A stretch of 33,212 bases of DNA, from assembly GCA_937931165.1 (NCBI GenBank), contig CALHCI010000124.1, positions 1-33,212 of the forward strand. Reading direction: 5' to 3'. The DNA comes from an uncultured Granulosicoccaceae bacterium. GTDB lineage: Bacteria > Pseudomonadota > Gammaproteobacteria > Granulosicoccales > Granulosicoccaceae. The notes beneath the pieces are model-generated. The model saw only the letters and a program-made list of their open reading frames with translations, was not told where the DNA came from and ran no database searches. Numbering within the stretch: position 1 is the first letter of the stretch; each line of letters begins with the position of its first letter. This document shows positions 8,767-18,300 of the stretch, in pieces. The translations under genes and the position numbers were made by a program.

Positions 8767-9012
8767 CTAATTGTCTGCCGGCTGATCAGATTTCTTGCGC
8801 AATCTCACCCAAAGCAAACACGCTCCTGCAACAAAATCCAGCACACCAATCAAAAACATAAACCGGAACATCGCTGAGCGGGACGCCTGCCGGGCCAGTT
8901 GTTCGGCGGTCGGGTCCTGGTAGGGAATGGCATTCGGAGCGCCAAATAGAAAGGCGCCAAGCATTAAGACAATTCCGCACACAATCAGAATAACAGGGAG
9001 TTTTTTGTACAT
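8767..9012 (-). CDS. small two-helix membrane protein (81 aa)
   Basis: The product has a positive N-terminus (MYKK), a first hydrophobic helix (about 5-24), a loop with EQLARQASRSA, a second helix (about 48-68) and a basic tail (VRLRKKSD). This is the layout of a small inner-membrane protein with both ends in the cytoplasm. I do not recognise the family. It lies 197 bp upstream of the histidine kinase start on the same strand, so a functional link to that sensor-less kinase is possible but unproven. Codon use and the even hydrophobic pattern support a real gene. Confidence 0.68.
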   Translation of the reverse strand: MYKKLPVILIVCGIVLMLGAFLFGAPNAIPYQDPTAEQLARQASRSAMFRFMFLIGVLDFVAGACLLWVRLRKKSDQPADN

Positions 9013-9374
9013 AGTCAGTCAATCCGCGTTGGGAATTTTTATGCGTAGATTCAGCTAGATTGCATCATCAAGGTGCGGAAACCGGAGTAATCAGCACATG
9101 CCACTTCCGCCTCTGCGTTCTTACCGGGGCATTCTAATTCCTGCGGGCGACGCTTTCCGGGGAAATCGTGACCAATTTGGCCCACCCGAACAAAAAACAA
9201 CCACCGGAATTTTGCACAAAAATTGAGGATAAAAGTAAATCACATCACGCTTCTGCGCGACTCCTGACACGATAAACAGCTGATTGCTGGATCAACCGGC
9301 GAATACCCATAAAATGTTTTAAGAATCATTAACTTTCCGTCGCTATCTCTATTTACTGTCACACCAGAGCTCAC
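9013..9374. other. upstream region of the giant adhesin-like gene
   Basis: This gap of about 360 bp separates the small membrane protein gene from the divergent giant gene and must hold promoters for both directions. It becomes A/T-rich around 9190-9240 (for example CAAAAATTGAGGATAAAAG), which is where a promoter would be expected. I cannot pick a convincing -35/-10 pair or an operator. No small gene or RNA is evident. Confidence 0.35.
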
Positions 9375-12300
9375 ATGGGCTTCATCAAGCAAAAACACGC
9401 GCAATCGTCACCTCGCCGTTTTCGCAACTGCCGGGACCAAAACGCATCCCCGATAGTTGAAACGCTGGAAGAACGCACCCTGTTCTCTGCAGATTTGCTG
9501 GCACTATCGCCCGACCCGGTGTCAGATGACCCCGTGCAGGAAGAGGTTGCCGGAATCATCGGCCGGGCAATACCACCCGAGGCAATACCCACAGAGCTGG
9601 TTTTCATTGACACCCGGGTTGCCGACGTTGATCTGATTATTCAGGCGCTTCAAACCCAACAGGTGCACGGGCGCGCACTGGACATCCATACCATCGACAC
9701 GGACGAAGACGGACTGGCCTTGATTTCGTCTGTGCTATCGCAAGGCCCCGTATCTGCACTTCACATTATCTCACACGGATCCACCTCCGGTTTTCAGCTT
9801 GGCAGTCAGTGGATCGACGGAGAATCAGTGCAAGACCATCTGCAGCAGCTGCAACAGTGGCAAAACAACCTGACCGGGGACGCTGACTTACTGCTTTATG
9901 GCTGTAACCTCGGTGAATCAGTGGAAGGACAGGCGTTGGCGCGCTATCTGGCCACACACACCGGTGCGGATGTCGCTACCAGCAGCAACAACACGGGGCA
10001 CCGTTCATTTGATGCAGACTGGATTCTTGAATACAGCACAGGAAAAATAGAAAGCAGCACCATCGCAACAGAGTCTCTGGCGGCAGCATGGGAACACGAA
10101 CTATTAACAGGCACAAACAATATAGATCTGTTGTATGGCATTGATGCACAGGCAGACCCTGTTGATTTCGATCTGATTGGCAATGGCGGAAACGACCTTC
10201 TTATTGCTTCATACGATCTCATGTCCTTCCCCTGGGGCGGCGAATTTGTACATCTCGGAGATTTCGTAGTAAATCCGTTAATCGCACCGTACTACGCACC
10301 CGACACTGAATACAACGTAACCACAAGTTCTTTGGGTATTGATGTCAACTCAGGCTCTATTGATTTTCTTGCAAACGGTGAAAGTAGACTTGATGTTCCC
10401 GGTGGTGGGCGCGCTATCTCACTAAACAGTGCAGAGATATCATCAGAGCTACCTGGAACAACTGCAGGGGTAACGTATTCTTTGGTGTTTTACATGGGTG
10501 GCAAGGATGCGGGCGATCACACGATAGAAATTGACATCAATGGGTCTACCGGGCTGACCGGCACTCTAACGATGCCTGCCGGAACCAGCCTGAACAAAAT
10601 GGACTGGCAAACCATGGTGGTCAGGTTTACCCCGTCTTCTGCCTACGATGACCCTACCCCGGTAACGATTAGATCCATCAGCGGCAGTCCGGTCATTGCT
10701 GCTGTCAGGTTAGTTGATCATGATATTAGCCTGGGCGATTTCACACTGGAAGACGGCAAGGGGGATGATGTCGTACAGGGAGGTGGTGGCAACGACACAA
10801 TAAACTCAGACGAAGGAAATGACTGGATCGACGGTGGTAGTGGCGCAGACGTTATCAACGATGGCCCTGGCAATGATGTACTTCAGGGTGGCCGTGGCAA
10901 TGACATCATTAACGACGGCCCGGGGAATGACCGAATCTACCCGGGCACAGGGAATGACATTGTCTACGACGGCCCGGGGGATGACTATATCTATGACTGG
11001 AGCGGCAGCGACACCTTTTACGACGGAACAGGTAGTGACTCTATAACAGCGACCGATGGCAACAACACCTTCTACCTGTTAGAGCCATCCACCACTGACT
11101 TCAATAACATTTCTGGTGGCTCTGGTACCGACAAATTTGTTGTTGGCAACAATATCCAGTCGGATTTTGCGCTGTCGGGTGGCGATGGCGTTGACTCTAT
11201 AGTTCTGGAGTTTGATTCAGGCAGAGGGGCGAGCACATTCTTCCTACCGGACAATTTCACCACGGTTGGATCAGATATCGAGCAGTTGACCGGTAATGGC
11301 GCATCCAATTATTCGCTAGGCAGCAGCACTTTCAGTGACCCGGTTGCATGGGACTTAAGCGGACTAACCACTATCGACAATAATATCTCCGTACAAGGAG
11401 GTGTGAAAGACGACAGATTTGCAATCGCCTTTACTTCCACAGATTACCGGGGTGGCGACGGAGTCGACACGGTACGGGTGTTCGGAAACTCGGCAACCCC
11501 AAGTTATTCCATAGATCGTAGTAACTACACCGGCCCGAATACCAGTGATGACACGCAATACGTTATAGTGTCACACGGAGGCAAAACAGATGTCATTTGG
11601 GATACCGTAGAGTACATAGACTTTCACGACGCGCGGTATGACGTAGCCACAGGTACGCTACTAACCCCGCGACCAGCGACGGTCACCAATATCGGCACTA
11701 TCCCGACAATTACCGTCGAGCACGGAATTGATACTTTTATTGATCTCTCTGCCGTTGATGTCTGGGACAGCGAAATCAGTTACGCCATTTCCAATGCAAC
11801 TGCTTACAACTTCTGGCTTGGCAGTCAAACAGGTACTTTGACCTTTATACAAAGTGAAAGCACTAGAGAATCGGCAGTTCCTCCTAATGGATTGTTAACA
11901 TCCCAAACTATTGAACTGTACAACGCGCTACTCGATGAACCAAACAAATTTTCGTATCAAAGTGATACCGCAGCTATTCACACTACTGACACACTGACTA
12001 TTCAGGCGACAGACCCTAACAAACCTGCTAATGGCGGAAGAACCACTAGCCTGGTGCAGATTCCGATTAACATTTTGCATGATCCGGTGCTTAGCAATAT
12101 TGAAAGTACCTCCATCAACTACGATGAAAACGACCCGGCAACGCTGCTTACTTCATCCATTCAACTGACAGATCCAAACATCACACCAATTCAGTCGGCA
12201 ACCGTACAAATCAATAATTATAGTGCGATTGAAGACGCGCTGGAATTCACCAACACCACCGGCATTACCGGGAATTTTTCAGTGACCACCGGAACGCTAA

Positions 12301-15300
12301 CCCTGACCGGCAATGACACTGTTTCAAACTATCAGGCAGCGTTGCGATCTATAACTTACGTTAACTACAGTGAGAACCCGGACACCACTGACCGTGTGGT
12401 ATCGATAACCGTTAATGATGGCAACAACAATTCCAATACGGTTACTCGTACCCTTGCAGTCAATAACATCAACGACAAACCAACGCTGGCTACTTTCGAC
12501 ACCCCCGTAAACATCACCGATGAGGACACTGAAGTCGAGATAACCCTGGGTGATTTACTGGCTAAAAACAAACACGCCGATATCGACGGTACGGTGCAGG
12601 CGTTTGTTGTTCAGAATGTCAATTCCGGCACGCTAAAAATCGGCGCCAGTGAGTTAACCGCTGTTGATTTCGCACCCGACACCAACGACAGGATCGACGC
12701 TGGAAATAAAGCCTACTGGACCCCGGAAGCAGAGATAAACACACCGGTGAACGGTGTGCAACAGGCATTCTCGGTCACCGCAGAGGATGACGACGGCGAC
12801 GAGTCAAATTCGCAGACAACCGTCATTACTGTCAACGACGTTAACGACGCACCCGCTCTGGGAGTATTCGACACCCACATTGCAACAACCGATGAAGACA
12901 CCGAGGTCGAAATTACTTTCAGCGAAATAACACTGCAGGGTAAAGACAATGACAGTGACGGCACCGTTCAGTCTTTTGTGGTAAAGAACGTCCCTTCGGG
13001 AGCGCTGAAAATCGGCACCGATGCTGTTGCCGCGACTGATTTCATACCCGGCAGCAACGATACTATAGACAATGCAAATAATGCGTACTGGACCCCTGCA
13101 CCGGGACTAAATACACCAGTTAACAGTGACCAACAGGCTTTTACAGTAACAGCAAAAGACAATGATGGTGGCGAATCTGCTGCACAGACCGCGCTTGTTT
13201 TTGTCAATGACATCAATGATGCACCGACTCTGGCCTCTTTCGATACACACATCAAAACCACTGATGAAGACACACAGGTAGAAATAACCTTCAGTGAGTT
13301 ACAGGCGCACGGGAAAGACGACGACACCGATGGCAACATTCAGGCATTTGTGGTCCAGAACGTCAAGTCGGGGCAGCTTAAAATTGGTCCTGACGCTGGT
13401 GCTGCAACCGATTTTACCATCGGCACAAACGACACCATCGACGCCACAAACAAAGCCTATTGGACACCGGCACCTGAACTGAACACCCCGGTCAACGGTG
13501 ATCAGCAAGCCTTCACGGTGACCGCAAAAGATGATGACGGAGATGAATCGGCGGCACAGACAGCGCTTGTGTATGTCAACGATACCAACGACGCGCCAAC
13601 TCTGGCAGCATTCGATACTCACATCGACACAACCGATGAAGATACCGAAGTAGAGATCACCTTTAACGAGCTACAGGCGCAGGGCAAGGATAGCGACACT
13701 GATGGATCTGTACAGGCTTTTGTTGTTCAGGGTATTAGTTCCGGTACGCTGAGAATCGGGACAGATGCTGCCACTGCGACAGATTTTCTGGCAAACGTCA
13801 ACGATACCATTGATGCTGCCAACAAAGCCTATTGGTCTCCTGAAACGGAGCTCAATACCCCGGTCAACGGCAATCAACAGGCGTTCCGCGTTGTAGCAAT
13901 GGACGATGATGGCGGCGAATCTTCAGCCCGGCAGACCCTGATCTATGTCAATGATATAAATGATGCGCCAAATTTAAAGCCCTTTGACACACACGTCGAC
14001 AGCACAGATGAAGATACTGAAGTAGAGATTACCTTCGGTGAACTCCAGTCACAGGGAAAAGACATTGATTCGGATGGCACTATTCAAGGCTTTGTTGTTC
14101 AGAGTGTTACATCCGGCAACCTGAGAATTGGCACCAACACGACAAATGCAACAGATTTTGTTGCGGGCGTAAACAGCACGATTGACGCGAGTACTAAAGC
14201 CTACTGGACACCTGAACCCGGGCTCAACACCCCTGTCAACAGCGATCAACAGGCCTTCATTGTTACCGCAAAAGATGATGACGGTGCGGTATCCAATACC
14301 CAGGCTGCTTTTGTCTATGTTAATGACATCAATGATGCACCAACCCTCGCCGCTTTCGACACCTACATTGATACGACCGATGAAGACACTGAAGTCGAAC
14401 TGACTTTTTATAAACTGCAGGCACCGGGGAAAGACAGCGACTCCGATGGCACTATTCAGGCCTTTGTCGTCCAAAACGCCACCACCGGAACACTTAAACT
14501 GGGCGCAGATTCAGCCACGGCTACTGATTTCGTACCCGGTAGCAACGACACCATTGACTCTGTAAATAACGCCTACTGGACACCAGAACCCAACATAAAT
14601 ACAGTGGTTGACGGTGACATTCAGGCTTTCACCGTTGTTGCAAAAGATAATGATGGCGCTCAGTCAAATGCACAGGCAGCATTGATCTACGTCAATGACA
14701 TTAACGACGCCCCTGACCTCAGCGCATTTGACAGCCCAATTGCAACCACCGATGAAGATCTTGAAATAGAGATCACATTCAGTGAATTACAATCGCAAGG
14801 CAAAGATTCGGACTCAGATGGTACTGTTCAGGCGTTTGTTGTACAGGGCGTTACTTCAGGAACGCTTAGAATCGGCCCCGACACGACGACCGCTACCGAC
14901 TTTCTGTCCGGTGTTAATGACACTATCGACAACACCAACAACGTCTATTGGACACCCGATCCTGATATAAACACCCCGGTGAATGGCGACCAGCAGGCAT
15001 TTACCGTTGTTGTTCGAGATGATGATGGCCACGAATCCGGCCTGCAGCCTGCGCATGTTTTTGTGAACGACATTAATGATGCACCTACCCTGTCAGCTTT
15101 CGACACACACATTAAAACAACTGAAGAAGATACTGAAGCAGAACTGACTTTTAACGAACTACAGGCCCGTAACAAAGACGCTGACGCTGACGGCACCATT
15201 GAGGCTTTTGTTATTCAGACGCTTAATACCGGCACACTAAGAATCGGTATAGATGCAGCCAGCGCCACAGATTTTGTACCGAACAGTAACGATACCATTG

Positions 15301-18300
15301 ACGCCGGTAACAATGCCTACTGGACTCCGGAACCAGATGTCAATACACCGGTCAATGGCGATCAACAGGCTTTTACGTTAGCCGCCAGAGATGACGACGG
15401 GGAACAATCTTCCGCACAAACCGCCTTGATTTACGTCAATGACATTAATGATGCACCGGTACTCACGCCATTTGACGCGCCGGTTGAAAACACCAACGAA
15501 GACACTGAAGTCGAGATTACCTTCGCCGAACTGAAAGCACAGGGCAAGGACAATGATTCAGATGGCACAGTAGAGGCCTTCGTCGTTCAGGATGTGACAT
15601 CCGGTACGCTCAAACTCGGCACCGACGCAGCCAGCGCAACATTTTTTTCCAATAGCAACAACATAATTGACATCAATACCAAGGCTTATTGGACACCTGA
15701 AGCGGATATCAATACGCCCGTCAACGGGGATCAGCAGGCCTTTACGGTTACTGCAAGAGATGAGGACGGCGGTAACTCTACCGAACAGAAAGCGTTTATT
15801 CATGTTACTGACATTAACGATTTACCAACACTGACGGCATTTGACACGCCAATCGATACGACCGATGAAGACACCCAGGTGGAGCTGACTTTTGGTGAAC
15901 TACTAAGTCAGAACAAAACGTTTGATGCCGACGGTACCGTTGATAGTTTTGTCGTTCAGAATGTCCCTTCCGGCACACTGAAGATTGGCACCGATGCAGC
16001 GAGCGCTACCGACTTCATTGCTGATGTAAACCATGTTATCGACGGGACCACCAACGCCTACTGGACCCCCGAACCGGATCGCAACACACCGGTTAACGGT
16101 GACCAGCAGGCCTTTACGCTTACAGCGAGAGACAACGATGGGGGTGAATCTTCCACTCAAACTACAACGGTTTATGTAAACGACATCAATGACGCACCGG
16201 CACTGGCGGCTTTTGATTCACCGATAGCCACAACCGATGAGGATAATGAGGTTGAGCTGACTTTTGCAGAATTACAGGCACAAAACAAAGACACGGACAT
16301 TGACGGCAATATTGAAGCTTTCGTTGTTCAAAATGTACCTTCCGGTTCACTTAGAATTGGCACCAGCCCGGCAACTGCTTCAGTCTTCACCATTGACAGC
16401 AACAACATTATTGATGCAGGGAAAAACGCCTACTGGACACCTGAGCCGGACGTCAATACGCCCGGCAACGGGGATCAGAAGGCGTTTATTGTTACCGCAA
16501 AAGACAATGATGGAGCTGAATCCGGGGCACAGACTGCTCTTGTCTATGTCAACGATATAAACGATGCACCGACGCTTACCGCTTTCGACTCGCACATCAA
16601 TACCACTGACGAAGACACTCCGGTGGAGCTTACTTTCACCATGTTACAGGCGCAGAACAAAGATCAGGACTCTGACGGTTTTATTCAGGCTTTTGTCGTA
16701 CAAAACGTCGCCTCTGGTACCCTTAAAATAGGTACCAGTGCTGCCACTGCAACGGACTTTGAGATTGGCACAAACGAGACGATTAATAGTATCTACAGTG
16801 CGTACTGGACACCAGATCCTGAGCTAAACACACCTGTAAATGGTGATCAAACCGCTTTCAGTGTCACCGCCCTCGATAATGATGGCGCTGAATCTGCCGT
16901 GCAGAGTGCGCTTGTTTATGTCAACGATATTAACGACAGTCCGACTCTGGCAGTCTTTGATTCGCCCATCGATATTACCAATGAAGACACCGAAGTAGAA
17001 CTGAGATTCACCGAGTTACAATCACAGGGTAAGGACTTCGACTCTGATGGCACCGTACAGGCGTTTGTTGTACAAAACGTTTTGTCCGGCACACTGAGAA
17101 TCGGTACAGATGCCGTTACCGCTACAGAATACGCATCAGCCAGCAACGACACCATTGACGCTAATACTCACGCTTACTGGACACCAGCGCCGGAGCTCAA
17201 CACACCAGTCAATGGGGATCAACTGGCCTTCACTATAACTGCAATGGATGAAGATGGCGATCAATCCAGTACCCGCAGCACCGTTGTCTATGTCAATGAT
17301 ATCAATGACGCACCAATCCTGGCCCCTTTCGATACTCACCTCGACGCCACCAATGAAGACATCGAAGCAGAGCTGACCTTCGATGAGTTACTGGCACCGG
17401 GTAAACACATAGATACCGATGGGAGTATCACAGCATTTATTGTTCAGAACCCCATTTCAGGCTCCTTAAAAATTGGTACCAGCTCAGCTTCGGCCATAGA
17501 TTTTGCACCCGGCACTAATGACACCATTGACGCGCTTAATAGCGCCTACTGGACACCAGACCCTGATGTCAACTCACCAGTAGACGGCGAACAACAGGTG
17601 TTTACGGTAACCGCCAGAGACAATGATGGAGATGAATCGAGCCCGCAAACTGCTGCGGTCTATGTTAACGACATCAACGATATTCCGACATTGACGGCTT
17701 TCGATGCACATATTGATACCACCAATGAAGACACAGAAGTCGCCATTAGCTTCAATGCCATGCTTTCAAAAGGCGATCACATCGACACCGACGGCACGGT
17801 AACCGCCTTCATCGTAAAACACATCGACTCCGGCACGCTAAGAATTGGCAGCAGTGTATCCGTAGCAATGCCCTGGTCGACAGGGACAAACGACACTATT
17901 GATGCATTAAACAACGCATACTGGACGCCGGACCCTGACATCAATACGCCGGTAAACGGAGATCAATTCGCGTTCTCGGTGGTAGCTCTCGATGAGGACG
18001 GCGATGTTTCCACCACTCCGGTAACCACACGTGTCTATGTTAACGATATAAACGACGTGCCGACCCTTCGCGAATTTGGAAGCAACCTGGACACCACCGA
18101 TGAAGACACTGAGGTTGAGCTAACCCTCAACGAACTGCTGGCGCAAGGCAGCCACGCGGACACCGATGGCTCAATTCAGGCCTTTAAGGTTCACACGGTA
18201 CCATCGGGCTCACTAAGAATAGGCACCAGTGCAACCAGCGCAACTGATTTTATATCCGGCACTAACGATACGATCGACGCTTTCTACAACGCCTACTGGA

